From: Ignavibacteriales bacterium
Lineage (GTDB): Bacteria > Bacteroidota > Ignavibacteria > Ignavibacteriales > Melioribacteraceae
Reading direction: 5' to 3'
Assembly: GCA_026390795.1 (NCBI GenBank)
Contig: JAPLFG010000002.1
Coordinates: forward strand, 62,001 to 126,000
Length of the DNA: 64,000 nt
Shown here: positions 54,792 to 64,000 of the stretch, piece by piece
Layout of the letters: every line of letters starts with the position of its first letter
Position numbering within the stretch: position 1 is the stretch's first letter
Program-made: the position numbers and the translations under genes
The notes under the pieces: generated by a model
Seen by the model: the letters and a program-made list of their open reading frames with translations, nothing else
What the model was told of the DNA's origin: nothing
Database searches by the model: none

Positions 54792-57773
54792 ATGATAAAA
54801 AATTTTTACCAATTTATAAGCAAAGTGCTAATTGCTTTCACCATTCTTATTTTTATTTCATTTCAAACTCTCATGGCTGCCGATACCGGGGCTATTAGAG
54901 GTCGTGTATTAGATAAACCAACAAAAGAGGCTCTTATAGGTGCTAGTCTTGTAATTAGTGGTACAAACATTGGCGAATCAGCCGACATTAATGGAAAATT
55001 TTTTATTCGAAATGTACCTACAGGTAAACAAGAACTCGTGATTTCTTATATCGGCTATAAGAAGCTAACAGTTTCTATAGATCTCAGGGAAGATCAAATC
55101 TTGGAACGAAACTTTGAATTAGAACCCGAGTCGCTGGTAGGTCAGACGATTGTTGTAACCGCACAGGCGCAAGGACAGCTATCAGCAATCAATCAGCAAC
55201 TTTCTTCTAATACAATTTCCAACGTAGTATCTGCAGCCCGTATTAAAGAATTACCGGATGTGAATGCTGCCGAGTCAATTGGTCGTTTACCTGGTGTTTC
55301 AATTGAACGATCAGGAGGTGAAGCTACTAAGGTAGAAATTCGGGGTCTTTCCCCTAAGTACAATACTGTTACTGTTAATGGTGTACGGCTACCCGCTACC
55401 GGTGGAGACGATCGCAGTGTTGATTTATCACTCATCTCATCAAACATACTGGATGGAATCACCGTCAAAAAAGCGAATACACCTGATATGGATGCCGATG
55501 CTCTAGGAGGTACAGTAGACCTCAAATTAAAAGAAGCGCCAGATAAAATGGAACTTAACGTTTCTTTACAGGGCGGTTACAATCAACTTCAGAAATATTA
55601 TGGCAATTATAATTTCAACGGTAATATAAGCAACAGATTTTTTGAGGGAGACCTTGGTCTTATTGCAAGTGTTAACATTGATGATTATGATAGAAGCGCA
55701 GATAAATTTCAAGGCAACTACCGTCAGTCAACTCAAGCATTAACAGGCATTACTCAAATTTTACTTTCGAGCTTAAATCTTAGAGAAGAAAAAGTAAAAA
55801 GAGGACGCACCGGTGCAAGTTTCTTACTGGATTATCGTATCCCTTATGGAAAAGTCACAGCTAACTCATTTTATAATCGGCTAAAGTGGGATGGTCTTTA
55901 TCGCATTAACCGAGGCGACATTTTAAACAACAGACATTATTATGATCTTGAACAACGCGGTGGTACAACATCAATTTTTACTGGTGCAATTGGAATGGAA
56001 CAGGATTTCGATTGGATTAAATATGACGCAAATATATCGAGAACAGCGTCGCGATCAAAAAATCCAGGTGAACGTACATGGACTTTCTCTCAGGAAAACG
56101 CAGCATATCTTACTACACAAATTGATCCTGATACTCCCCCGACTATGGTTCCCAATTTGGCAACGATTGATACTAACAGTACAGGAATTGCAGATTTATA
56201 TGTTTATGATACAAGACTTGATGAGAATGAATCTGCGGTACAATTAAATGTTCAAGTGCCTTTCCGATTAACAGATCAGATTAATGGATATCTTAAAACC
56301 GGTGGCAAACTTCGTTGGTTAAATAGACTGAATGATCAAGAGCAAAACGGTCGAAACGGATTGCAGTATGGAGGTGGGACAGCAGTCAATACAATTCTAA
56401 CTTCTACACTAAAATATCTATCTCAAAATTATCCCGATGAATTTAACTGGAAGAGTGACTCATTAATTGCAAGGCGTTATGGTGTTTTTCCAATCTCCAG
56501 CTTCTTGAGTAATTATAGCCGTTCCGATTTTATGAAGGGTGATTATCCGCTGGGATTTGCAGTCGATGAAGCGAAGATGAATAAGTTAATGGATGCACTA
56601 TTTGCAACCGGTGAAAATCGAAACTACGCTATCGGATCCATCGGTCGCGATTATGACGGTGTCGAGCGTTATCAGGCCGGTTACTTTATGAGTGAATTTA
56701 ATGTAACAAAATATGCAACAGTCATTGGTGGAGTTCGTTGGGAAAAAGATTACTCCATATATAATGGTCAAAGATTCAGAGAAGTAACGCTTAATAATAT
56801 TCAAGGACCACCAGCAGATCTTCAAAGACTTACTATAGAACGCAATAATGAATTCTGGCTACCGATGATTCATCTAATTATTAACCCAACAGATTGGTTG
56901 AAAGTACGTCTTGCAAGAACTGAAACACTTACCCGTCCGGACTACATTCAATACGCACCCATTACATCGATTAATTCATACCAGAATTATATTCGCGCAG
57001 CTAACTCAACTTTAAAACCAGCAAAATCTGCAAACTACGATGTTGCCATTTCCGTTTTTGAGAACACTATTGGTCTATTCAGCGTTTCAGGTTTCTACAA
57101 AAAAATAGATGACTTAATTTTTCAAACAACTTATTACCTCAATCCAGGAGTTCCGGTTCTTCCCGGTTTGAATATTCCTGATAATTGGTTAAAGAATGCC
57201 GCTCCTCAAGTTGATACATACATCAACAATCCAACACCTGCTACTTACAAGGGGGTTGAATTCGATTGGCAGACACATTTCTGGTACCTGCCTTCAGTCT
57301 TTAACGGATTAGTTTTGAATATCAATTACACTCGAATATTTTCAGAAATCGAAAAAGAACTATTCTTTAACGGTCAAGGTGCAATCATACCTGGCAGCCG
57401 TCCGCCTCGTCGTGCTAATATTTTAATCGATAGTTCGAGAGTAGCTCGTATGCCAGATCAGCCGGCGCATATTCTAAATGTTACAATTGGTTACGATTAT
57501 ATGGGATTTTCAGCACGATTGTCTTATCTCTATCAGACAAACAAGGTTACATATATTGATAGGTCTCCAGCACTGGATAACTTCTCCGGCACTTATGCAC
57601 GCTGGGATTTTACACTTCAACAGAAGCTGGATTTCGGAATTCAAGTATTTGCAAACTTCACAAACTTAAATAACAGAGCAGACCAGAATTTTAGAGGGGA
57701 AGCATTAGTTAGTCCTACCTACATCGAGTATTACGGTTTTACGATGGACGTAGGTGTGAGATATAAATTGTAA
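54792..57773 (+). CDS. TonB-dependent receptor (Xanthomonas/Caulobacter type)
   Basis: The 993-residue outer-membrane receptor has a signal peptide (about 10-30), a carboxypeptidase-like regulatory domain (about 35-120: GAIRGRVLDKPTKEALIGAS), a plug domain (about 140-265: LPDVNAAESIGRLPGVSIER, VEIRGLSPKYNTVTVNGVR) and a 22-strand barrel. The plug text DMDADALGGTVDL is typical of the TIGR01782 carbohydrate receptors, which work without a SusD lipoprotein; none is present here. AGGAGAAAG precedes the ATG at 54792. Substrate is most likely an oligosaccharide from the neighbouring enzymes. Confidence 0.93.
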   Translation: MIKNFYQFISKVLIAFTILIFISFQTLMAADTGAIRGRVLDKPTKEALIGASLVISGTNIGESADINGKFFIRNVPTGKQELVISYIGYKKLTVSIDLREDQILERNFELEPESLVGQTIVVTAQAQGQLSAINQQLSSNTISNVVSAARIKELPDVNAAESIGRLPGVSIERSGGEATKVEIRGLSPKYNTVTVNGVRLPATGGDDRSVDLSLISSNILDGITVKKANTPDMDADALGGTVDLKLKEAPDKMELNVSLQGGYNQLQKYYGNYNFNGNISNRFFEGDLGLIASVNIDDYDRSADKFQGNYRQSTQALTGITQILLSSLNLREEKVKRGRTGASFLLDYRIPYGKVTANSFYNRLKWDGLYRINRGDILNNRHYYDLEQRGGTTSIFTGAIGMEQDFDWIKYDANISRTASRSKNPGERTWTFSQENAAYLTTQIDPDTPPTMVPNLATIDTNSTGIADLYVYDTRLDENESAVQLNVQVPFRLTDQINGYLKTGGKLRWLNRLNDQEQNGRNGLQYGGGTAVNTILTSTLKYLSQNYPDEFNWKSDSLIARRYGVFPISSFLSNYSRSDFMKGDYPLGFAVDEAKMNKLMDALFATGENRNYAIGSIGRDYDGVERYQAGYFMSEFNVTKYATVIGGVRWEKDYSIYNGQRFREVTLNNIQGPPADLQRLTIERNNEFWLPMIHLIINPTDWLKVRLARTETLTRPDYIQYAPITSINSYQNYIRAANSTLKPAKSANYDVAISVFENTIGLFSVSGFYKKIDDLIFQTTYYLNPGVPVLPGLNIPDNWLKNAAPQVDTYINNPTPATYKGVEFDWQTHFWYLPSVFNGLVLNINYTRIFSEIEKELFFNGQGAIIPGSRPPRRANILIDSSRVARMPDQPAHILNVTIGYDYMGFSARLSYLYQTNKVTYIDRSPALDNFSGTYARWDFTLQQKLDFGIQVFANFTNLNNRADQNFRGEALVSPTYIEYYGFTMDVGVRYKL

Positions 57774-57831
57774 AGTTTATACTGTTTCTAATTAACAAAA
57801 CAAACACAAACAAACGATTGGAGGATTACCT

Positions 57832-60357
57832 ATGAAGTCTAAGTATGGAATCATTTTTTTAACTCTCATTGCAGTAATCTTCGTCTTCTCGGCACAGCAA
57901 CTTAAAGCACAGCAGGGAGATACACTCCTCGTAACGTGGGCACAAGCAGATGGTACCGTAAAAACAGATGCCCTTAGGGATGCTATCGCCAATGATTTAG
58001 ACCGGCCTGCTGGACGTGTTTATAAACTGCAGAGAGGCGGTTTCTATTGGCTCACAGAAACAATCACAAACAATGGCTGGGCACTAAGAATTGTCGGAGA
58101 ACCTCCGGGACCAACACTCTATGATAATCCAGCTGTTCTCCAAATGGTTGCCCGAACAGATGGTACCGTTAACGGTCGTATGATAACCGGAGGCGGTGAT
58201 ATTACATTAAAAAACCTCTACATAGTAGGTGCCGATAATAATGGTGTTCAAACTTATTATCAACCAATTCAGATCGATGCAAGCAACTCCCGTTTTATTT
58301 TCGATAATATCATTTTGGAACGCACTAACTTTGCATTGATTGCTTTTACTGCCAAGAATAATGATATCTTTTTTACTAATTGTAAATTCCGTAATCTTAT
58401 CGGTCAACCGAGTACACAACAATGGGAAGGCCGCGGTATTTCAATTTGGGCCGATCAAGATTCTGTTGTAGTAGAAAATTGTACATTCTTTAATGTTGGC
58501 ATGACTGCACTACAGATTGAAGGTGGCGCTGCCAATTATGTTCGCTTCAACCATAATACACTTGTTAATGTAGGCCGATCTGTGAATACTGGAAATTGGT
58601 GGAAGTACGCTTATTTCGCTAATAATCTTATCATAAACGGTTTCTGGCATGGAGAAGGTTTCGGCGATTATGATTTAGTAAGAAATCCCGGCCGTGATCC
58701 GCGGGCAACAACATCAGGTATGTTCAGCATTGGTGCACTGCCTTCCAAATATGGAACTGAAGAAGCTCGCAGAGTTGTGTTTGCAAATGTAGCCTCATGG
58801 CGTGATCCAGCGTTTGCTCTTTACTATGCAGATTCCATCAGAGCGCAGCCGTTTGTAGGTCCTGTTACTAAATTGGACTTCTTAGCAAAGTACGAACACA
58901 TGGTAGTTAAAGATACAACTTGGCTTGCAACAATGCCAGATATTCAAACATATCCTTACGACATTATTGCCAACATGTATCGTAATATCAAAGATCTGCG
59001 TGCCGGTGTTACACCAGCTACTCCATATTTCTGGAAACTAGAGACTGATCCAACCACACCAAGTTGGCCATTACCTGAGAACTTTACATATACAACTCCT
59101 TCACTCCTCACAGCAGGTACCAATAGTATGCCGCTGGGTGATCTTAATTGGTTCCCCGCTAAAAAAACTGCATGGCAATTAATTAAAGCAAAAGACATTT
59201 CTGATATTGAAAATATGGCCGGTAGTGTAGTAGTCTTAAATACAGTTGAGAAGCAGGAAGCGGAAGTCGGTACAGTATCTGGCACTGCAGCTGTTAAAGT
59301 TGCCAGCGGTTTTGCTTATTATAGATTGTCCAACGGTTATGTTGAATGGACATTTGATTTAGCTACTGAGGGGCAATACGATCTTAATGTATGGACACAT
59401 CTTAACAATCGTACAAACGGTGTTAATTTCTTTGTAAATGATTTCGAAATTCACGATACACGCGGTTGGGGTCAATATGTATTTGGTGTCGATGCTTCTA
59501 GTGTTCATTTAGATTTTCCGCCAAATGCTTGGGGTTGGTGGTTAGTTAAAGAATCCGAGTTAAAAGAATCAGCTAGTTTACCGCTTCATTTAAAAGCTGG
59601 TTCAAATAAAGTTCAAATCAAAGCTTCTTGGTGTGATAATATGTACGCTGGTTTTAATGTTCTTCAGCCGGGAACCACTACTATTGTAAAATCATTAAGA
59701 GCTTCTGATGTAACGGCTTCAGACATCGCTTCTTTAGTGCTAGAAGGCGCTAAATGGACACCAAGCGGATTGAAATCAGTTGATTTAGGAACAAATGGTA
59801 CTATTGAATGGAATGTTACAGCCCCAGATGCAGGAAAGTATAGACTGCAAGTATTCTACCAAAATGGAGGATCTGCTAAAACAATGCAAATTAAAGTAGG
59901 GGGTAGTACTGTTATCTCCGACTTTAGTTTAGATGGCAAAGCAGATTCGACGGGACTAGTAAAATTATCCAATACATTTACATTAGTTAAAGGAACTAAT
60001 AAAGTTGCCTTAACTGGATCAGGAGTAAATGTTGACTATATTCAACTGATTCAAGATCTAACAACGAGTGTAAAAAAACTCGACGAGATTCCTACAGGTT
60101 TTGCTCTTCAGCAGAATTATCCGAATCCATTCAATCCATCCACTACGATTCGATATCAGATTCCTAAAGAATCAAAAGTTACTTTGAAGATCTTTGATAT
60201 TCTCGGCAGAGAAGTAGCTACTTTGGTTAATATGCAACAAGGCGTTGGATCCTATGAAGTGAATTTCAATGCAATGAAATTTGCAAGTGGTGTATATATT
60301 TACAGAATTTCTGCAGGAGATTTCATGCAAACTAAGAAGATGATGTTGCTTAAGTAA
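57832..60357 (+). CDS. T9SS-exported beta-helix protein with carbohydrate-binding domains
   Basis: The 841-residue secreted protein has a signal peptide (1-25), a right-handed parallel beta-helix (about 30-330) with repeated strand text (ITLKNLYIVGADNNG, FIFDNIILERTN, VVVENCTFFNVG, YVRFNHNTLVNVG), two beta-sandwich carbohydrate-binding-like domains (about 470-620 and 625-745) and a T9SS type A tail (NYPNPFNPSTTIRYQI ... GVYIYRISAGD). The helix resembles pectate-lyase/PL6-type lyases or binding proteins (DUF4957/DUF5123 group); I cannot see certain catalytic residues. It follows the TonB receptor by 58 bases and may be in its operon. A terminator follows. Confidence 0.85.
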   Translation: MKSKYGIIFLTLIAVIFVFSAQQLKAQQGDTLLVTWAQADGTVKTDALRDAIANDLDRPAGRVYKLQRGGFYWLTETITNNGWALRIVGEPPGPTLYDNPAVLQMVARTDGTVNGRMITGGGDITLKNLYIVGADNNGVQTYYQPIQIDASNSRFIFDNIILERTNFALIAFTAKNNDIFFTNCKFRNLIGQPSTQQWEGRGISIWADQDSVVVENCTFFNVGMTALQIEGGAANYVRFNHNTLVNVGRSVNTGNWWKYAYFANNLIINGFWHGEGFGDYDLVRNPGRDPRATTSGMFSIGALPSKYGTEEARRVVFANVASWRDPAFALYYADSIRAQPFVGPVTKLDFLAKYEHMVVKDTTWLATMPDIQTYPYDIIANMYRNIKDLRAGVTPATPYFWKLETDPTTPSWPLPENFTYTTPSLLTAGTNSMPLGDLNWFPAKKTAWQLIKAKDISDIENMAGSVVVLNTVEKQEAEVGTVSGTAAVKVASGFAYYRLSNGYVEWTFDLATEGQYDLNVWTHLNNRTNGVNFFVNDFEIHDTRGWGQYVFGVDASSVHLDFPPNAWGWWLVKESELKESASLPLHLKAGSNKVQIKASWCDNMYAGFNVLQPGTTTIVKSLRASDVTASDIASLVLEGAKWTPSGLKSVDLGTNGTIEWNVTAPDAGKYRLQVFYQNGGSAKTMQIKVGGSTVISDFSLDGKADSTGLVKLSNTFTLVKGTNKVALTGSGVNVDYIQLIQDLTTSVKKLDEIPTGFALQQNYPNPFNPSTTIRYQIPKESKVTLKIFDILGREVATLVNMQQGVGSYEVNFNAMKFASGVYIYRISAGDFMQTKKMMLLK

Positions 60358-60381
60358 ATTCTGTTTTCCCAGAATGAATAA

Positions 60382-60417
60382 GGCAGGGGAGTAATATACT
60401 TTCCTGCCGTTTTTTTA
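60382..60417 (+). terminator. Rho-independent terminator after the beta-helix gene
   Basis: A 12-bp stem with two G-T pairs (60382-60393 with 60397-60408, GGCAGGGGAGTA/TACTTTCCTGCC) has a 3-base loop and a run of seven T after GT. It lies 25 bases after the stop and ends the sigma-54-driven unit. Confidence 0.88.
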
Positions 60418-60598
60418 TTTTAATATGCTATATTCAAACTTGAGGCATTGAAAACACAAGGCTTTTCTTGATAAACCAGCGGGACGTTTTATAATTTTGA
60501 TTTTATAAGTGAGGGATGGAGTTCGGTGATAGATATATAGCGAGTCTTTAATTCTATCTTCCAAGAAATGAATTTTTTAAATAAGAGAATAAATTTAT

Positions 60599-61906
60599 AT
60601 GATTCATATTAAACAAAAATGGGGATCAACTCTTCTTGTCCTTTTGATAATTGTTTATGTGGCAATTTCATTCGTTCAGAATTATGGTTCTAGCAATGAA
60701 ATAACAAAAATATATTTTGCGGATAGATTTACATTCGCTCATAAATTACTGATTGAAAAATACAATAAGCTAAATGAAGGAAAAGTAAAAGTAATTCCAA
60801 TTGATTTTCCAAATTTCGATTTCAGTACAAATGAAAGAAAAGAAGTTCTTGCAAGATCTTTGAGAGGAACAGGAGATGGAATTGATTTATTAGCAGTTGA
60901 TTTGATATGGGTACAAAGGTTTGCAAAATGGTGTGAACCATTAGGACAGTATTTTTCTGAGGATGAAAAAAAAAGGATTCTGCCATGTGCTTTAGAATCA
61001 TGTTATTCCAACGGCAAATTAGTAGCTGTACCGCTGAATCTGGTGCAAGGTGTTTTATATTATAGGGAGGATATAATAAAAAAACTGAAAAACGGTGAAG
61101 AGATAATCAAAAAAATAAAAAACTCTGTTACATGGGAAGACTTTATTAAACTAAATAAGAAACTTAACTTGAATAATCCTTTTTATCTTTTCCCCGCCGC
61201 TGATTATGAAGGTCTCATATGCTGTTATATGGAACTGATTCTTAGTATGAAACCAAACTATTTTAAAGAATACGGGTTCAATCTTAAATCACCTGCAGCT
61301 AAAAAATCATTACAACTGCTGGTAGATTTGGTTAACAAATATAAAATATCTCCACCTGAAGTTACTGAATTTACAGAAGTTACTTGTTATGAATACTTTA
61401 TAAAAAATAACGGTCTCTTTATGTTTGGATGGCCTACTTTTGATAAAGATTTTAAAGAAACCCCTTTTGATATTTTGAAAGAAAGCAATTTAAAAAAAGC
61501 TCCTCCTCAATATTTTGAAAAAGGAGTACCGACATCAGTGTTCGGTGGCTGGGACTTAATGATCTCTAAATATTCAAATAAGAAAAAAGAAGTAGCGGAT
61601 TTTGTTAAATTTCTTCTAAGCGATGAATCACAGGAAGTATTTTACAAAGAAAGTAGTTATTATCCAGTAGTTAATAAATTTTATGAGAGTGATTATTATA
61701 CTTCAATGTATCCCGAAATTTCAGAAATTAAAAAAATGTTAAAAATAGGTGTGCATCGTCCGGCGGATGAAGAATACACAAAATATTCCAAAATAATGTC
61801 TTACTATTTTGATCTGGCAATTAAAAATAAAATCTCTGTAGATGAGGCTTTACAAAAATCTACAGATGCTATACAAATTGAGAAAAAGATGTTTGAAGAG
61901 TTCTGA
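60599..61906 (+). CDS. Membrane-anchored extracellular solute-binding protein
   Basis: The 435-residue protein has an N-terminal hydrophobic segment (about 10-27) with no lipobox, then a family-1 sugar-binding fold: ITKIYFADRFTFAHKLLIEKYN, GDGIDLLAVDLIWVQRFAKWCEPL, VPLNLVQGVLYYREDII, TSVFGGWDLMISKYS, with a closing VADFVKFLLSDESQE helix. No permease or ATPase gene is near; the next gene is a histidine kinase. It probably presents a ligand to that kinase rather than to a transporter. Confidence 0.85.
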   Translation: MIHIKQKWGSTLLVLLIIVYVAISFVQNYGSSNEITKIYFADRFTFAHKLLIEKYNKLNEGKVKVIPIDFPNFDFSTNERKEVLARSLRGTGDGIDLLAVDLIWVQRFAKWCEPLGQYFSEDEKKRILPCALESCYSNGKLVAVPLNLVQGVLYYREDIIKKLKNGEEIIKKIKNSVTWEDFIKLNKKLNLNNPFYLFPAADYEGLICCYMELILSMKPNYFKEYGFNLKSPAAKKSLQLLVDLVNKYKISPPEVTEFTEVTCYEYFIKNNGLFMFGWPTFDKDFKETPFDILKESNLKKAPPQYFEKGVPTSVFGGWDLMISKYSNKKKEVADFVKFLLSDESQEVFYKESSYYPVVNKFYESDYYTSMYPEISEIKKMLKIGVHRPADEEYTKYSKIMSYYFDLAIKNKISVDEALQKSTDAIQIEKKMFEEF

Positions 61907-61927
61907 TTCATTTAACCGGTAATCAAG

Positions 61928-63409
61928 ATGTTAATACGAAACATCAAGGGCAAAATATCGAAATACCGATTTGAGATACGACATATCACTATTTTCTTAA
62001 TTGTTTTAATAATATTCCAAATCATCTTAGCATTTGTTCAAAAATCCTCCTTAAATGATTTCCTAGTACAAACACAATCCTGGTATCAGAAATATTCTAC
62101 CGAAAGATTAGCAATCGTGACTTCTACAAGTTTGGAATTATTATTTGAAAATTTATTTATAGATAAAACTGTTCGTGATTTTGATGAAAGAAAAATGATT
62201 TATTCATTTAATGTAATTTTTAAACAACAACTGATGCAGAAAAGTGTAGAAGATATTTGTTTAATCCTTGTAAAAAACCACGAACTTTATGTTATTGACA
62301 GCGGGCATAAATTATATTCTTATTTAACTAATACATTACCGGCATTTCCTATTGACAGTAAAGAACATAGAGAAGGTATCTCTCTATTCCTGTCACTTAA
62401 AGGTAAAATAAAAAAATCTGAGACGATTTATAGCGAGCTCGAAAATCAGCAGACGTTTAATATATTGGTACCATTTGTACCCGATGGGGAATATTTGGGA
62501 GTGATGTATATGAAAATTATTCCCGACTTTTCTTTTCTAACAAAAGAAGTCAGTGCAAACTTTAATAAAGTCGCAATGATCTATTCGTCTCTGATCTTAC
62601 TTGGATTGATTGCAATCTTTTATATCTCTTCAAGAGCTGTTAAAGAACGGAATGAAGCTCAGAAAAAATTCTTTGATGAACACGAAGAAAATATAAAGAA
62701 GCAGATTAGGTTAGAGAAGGAATCGTTATTTACAAAAAGAATTTATCATACTCATCACAAGGCTGAGAAAATTATAGGTTTTATAAAAGAAGATATTAGA
62801 AATATTGGGAATAAAAATGTGGATGATATCCAAAAACGGGTTATTACTTATTCTAACTTTATCTCTAGAATTATTTATGATATGAAATGGTATGACCAGG
62901 AAATCAATACTATTATAAATCCAATGTTTAACACCAATATAAATGGAGTAATCAAATTTATTGTTCAATATGTATTTTTAAGAATTACAAGTAAGAATGA
63001 AATGTTTGACTTTAAGTTGGATTTGGATGAGACTCTTCCGATTGTTAAAGTTAATGAATACATAGTGTGGGAAATACTTGAACCTCTAATCCAAAATAGT
63101 ATTGATCACGGCAGCAAACATTCAGTCACAATAAAGATTGCTACTAAATATGACCGGGAACAAAACATTTCTCATATATCAATTGAAGATGACGGAGTGG
63201 GTATTCAACCTGATTTGCTTGAAGTAGGTGACAACGGCATTAAAAGAATATTTTTAGAAAATCAGTCTACAAAAAAAATATATGGCGCAAATTCCGGTTA
63301 TGGATGTTACATAGCCTATCAAATGGCTGTTGAAAAATGCGGCTGGATCTTAGATGCGGAAAATTTATCGGGTGCAGGCTGCATATTTAATATCACAATA
63401 AAGAACTAA
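61928..63409 (+). CDS. Sensor histidine kinase
   Basis: The 493-residue protein has TM1 (about 22-39), an extracytoplasmic sensor domain (about 40-212), TM2 (about 213-233), a coiled linker, and a dimerisation region with RIYHTHHKAEKIIGFIKED, an atypical His motif. An HATPase_c domain (about 355-493) has LEPLIQNSIDHGSKH (N box), EDDGVGIQPDLL (G1) and NSGYGCYIAYQMAVE (G2). The phosphoacceptor His cannot be assigned with certainty. It starts 22 bases after the binding protein and ends 10 before the response regulator. Confidence 0.9.
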   Translation: MLIRNIKGKISKYRFEIRHITIFLIVLIIFQIILAFVQKSSLNDFLVQTQSWYQKYSTERLAIVTSTSLELLFENLFIDKTVRDFDERKMIYSFNVIFKQQLMQKSVEDICLILVKNHELYVIDSGHKLYSYLTNTLPAFPIDSKEHREGISLFLSLKGKIKKSETIYSELENQQTFNILVPFVPDGEYLGVMYMKIIPDFSFLTKEVSANFNKVAMIYSSLILLGLIAIFYISSRAVKERNEAQKKFFDEHEENIKKQIRLEKESLFTKRIYHTHHKAEKIIGFIKEDIRNIGNKNVDDIQKRVITYSNFISRIIYDMKWYDQEINTIINPMFNTNINGVIKFIVQYVFLRITSKNEMFDFKLDLDETLPIVKVNEYIVWEILEPLIQNSIDHGSKHSVTIKIATKYDREQNISHISIEDDGVGIQPDLLEVGDNGIKRIFLENQSTKKIYGANSGYGCYIAYQMAVEKCGWILDAENLSGAGCIFNITIKN

Positions 63410-63418
63410 AGGATTTTA

Positions 63419-64000
63419 ATGACTAGAAGCGATCAAATAAATATTCTTCTTGTTGAAGATGAAGATTTTGATGTAAGAAGAGTAAAAAATACTGTCAATT
63501 ATTACGAAACCCGAATTAAAATAGTAGATGTTGTTTCAAATGGCAGGGCGGCAATCGAATTAATTCAGGCGAGTCCAGATAAATACGATGTTGTAATTCT
63601 GGATTATCAGATATCGGGAGGATTGCGCGGTGAAGAATTGATAGTAAAAATAAAAGACTACGATCCTTTTATTCAAATAATTGTAATCACTAAGATGACG
63701 ATCAATATTACAAATTACGATTTTGCAAATAGTCTCTTAAGATCTGGTGCGTTTTGGTATTGTACAAAATATCCCGGAAACATTGAGGAATATATATATC
63801 AACCTACGGATTTTATACTAAGCATTTTCAATGCTTTTGAGAAGAAAAAATTAGAAAAGCAAAAATTAAGATCGGATAAAAAATTAAAACAGAATATAGA
63901 ATCACTGCTTGAATCAAAAAAAATTATCGGCGAATCAAGACCGATGCAACAGCTCAAGGAAAATATTGAAAAATATGCCAAGAGCGATGCAAATATATTG
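63419..64000 (+). CDS. Sigma-54-type response regulator (NtrC family), partial
   Basis: This gene is cut by the window end after 194 codons. The receiver domain (1-130) has ILLVEDEDFDVRR (acidic pocket), VVILDYQIS with the phosphorylated Asp, VITKMT and CTKYP with the conserved Lys. After a charged linker, IIGESRPMQQLKENIEKYAK is the start of a sigma-54 AAA+ domain; its GESGTGKE Walker A would follow beyond the edge. The ATG at 63419 has AAAGGA before it. It is the natural partner of the kinase upstream. Confidence 0.9.
   Translation, partial: MTRSDQINILLVEDEDFDVRRVKNTVNYYETRIKIVDVVSNGRAAIELIQASPDKYDVVILDYQISGGLRGEELIVKIKDYDPFIQIIVITKMTINITNYDFANSLLRSGAFWYCTKYPGNIEEYIYQPTDFILSIFNAFEKKKLEKQKLRSDKKLKQNIESLLESKKIIGESRPMQQLKENIEKYAKSDANIL

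Overview
The window looks like a chromosomal segment of an Ignavibacteria-type member of the Bacteroidota/Chlorobi group. The DNA is AT-rich. Two secreted proteins end in type IX secretion (T9SS) type A sorting tails, one with the NYPNPFNPST motif that is common in this lineage. A bacillithiol enzyme (BshC), a PorZ-like beta-propeller protein and a TonB-dependent receptor add to the picture. The lineage call is inference from protein features only. I saw no rRNA, tRNA or CRISPR array.

Layout. (1) 1-3612: YbbR-like protein, thymidylate kinase, C-terminal processing protease and a small zinc-ribbon membrane protein. (2) 3651-5309: a DnaQ/UvrC-like hybrid nuclease on the minus strand. (3) 5642-10368: five genes in a row, only the first of which (GH46 chitosanase/lysozyme-like) I can place in a family; a lone IS200-type transposase follows. 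(4) 10983-15890: ymdB, folD, deoC (with an N-terminal extension resembling a microcompartment targeting peptide), an orphan HicB-like protein, trmH and aroA. (5) 15927-24666: bshC, a ROK kinase lacking the family's zinc cysteines, an ABC-F protein, the PorZ-like protein, a PHP phosphoesterase and a Crp/Fnr regulator. (6) 24860-36996: gap, pgk, rhomboid protease, small lipoprotein, recQ, an ABC exporter pair, a 3-hydroxyacyl-CoA dehydrogenase, acetate kinase and an atypical SDR. (7) 37252-44905: FAD-dependent dehydrogenase, a toxin-antitoxin pair lying between a broken copy and the intact copy of the tyrA 3' end, then aroF, a DUF1684 lipoprotein and mutS. (8) 45228-64000: an epimerase-like protein and a polysaccharide-use locus: GH27 alpha-galactosidase, AGE-family (cellobiose/mannobiose-type) 2-epimerase, GH5 mannanase-like lipoprotein, sialate O-acetylesterase-like esterase, a second GH5, TonB receptor, T9SS-exported beta-helix protein, then a solute-binding protein, a sensor histidine kinase and a sigma-54-type response regulator cut by the window edge.

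The gene set of region 8 fits uptake and breakdown of an acetylated galacto(gluco)mannan: side-chain galactose removal, backbone cleavage, deacetylation and disaccharide epimerisation. There is no SusD next to the TonB receptor, and the receptor resembles the Xanthomonas/Caulobacter type. The long leader before the receptor gene holds a good sigma-54 promoter (TGGCAC-N5-GTGCC, 54543-54558) and, about 100 bases further upstream, two tandem TTATC-N5-GATAA dyads with centres 18 bp apart. That is the geometry expected for an enhancer-binding regulator, and a regulator of that class is encoded at the right end of the locus. This proposed circuit (binding protein, kinase, sigma-54 activator, TonB receptor) and the uncharacterised five-gene cluster at 5.6-10.4 kb are the two most interesting parts of the window.
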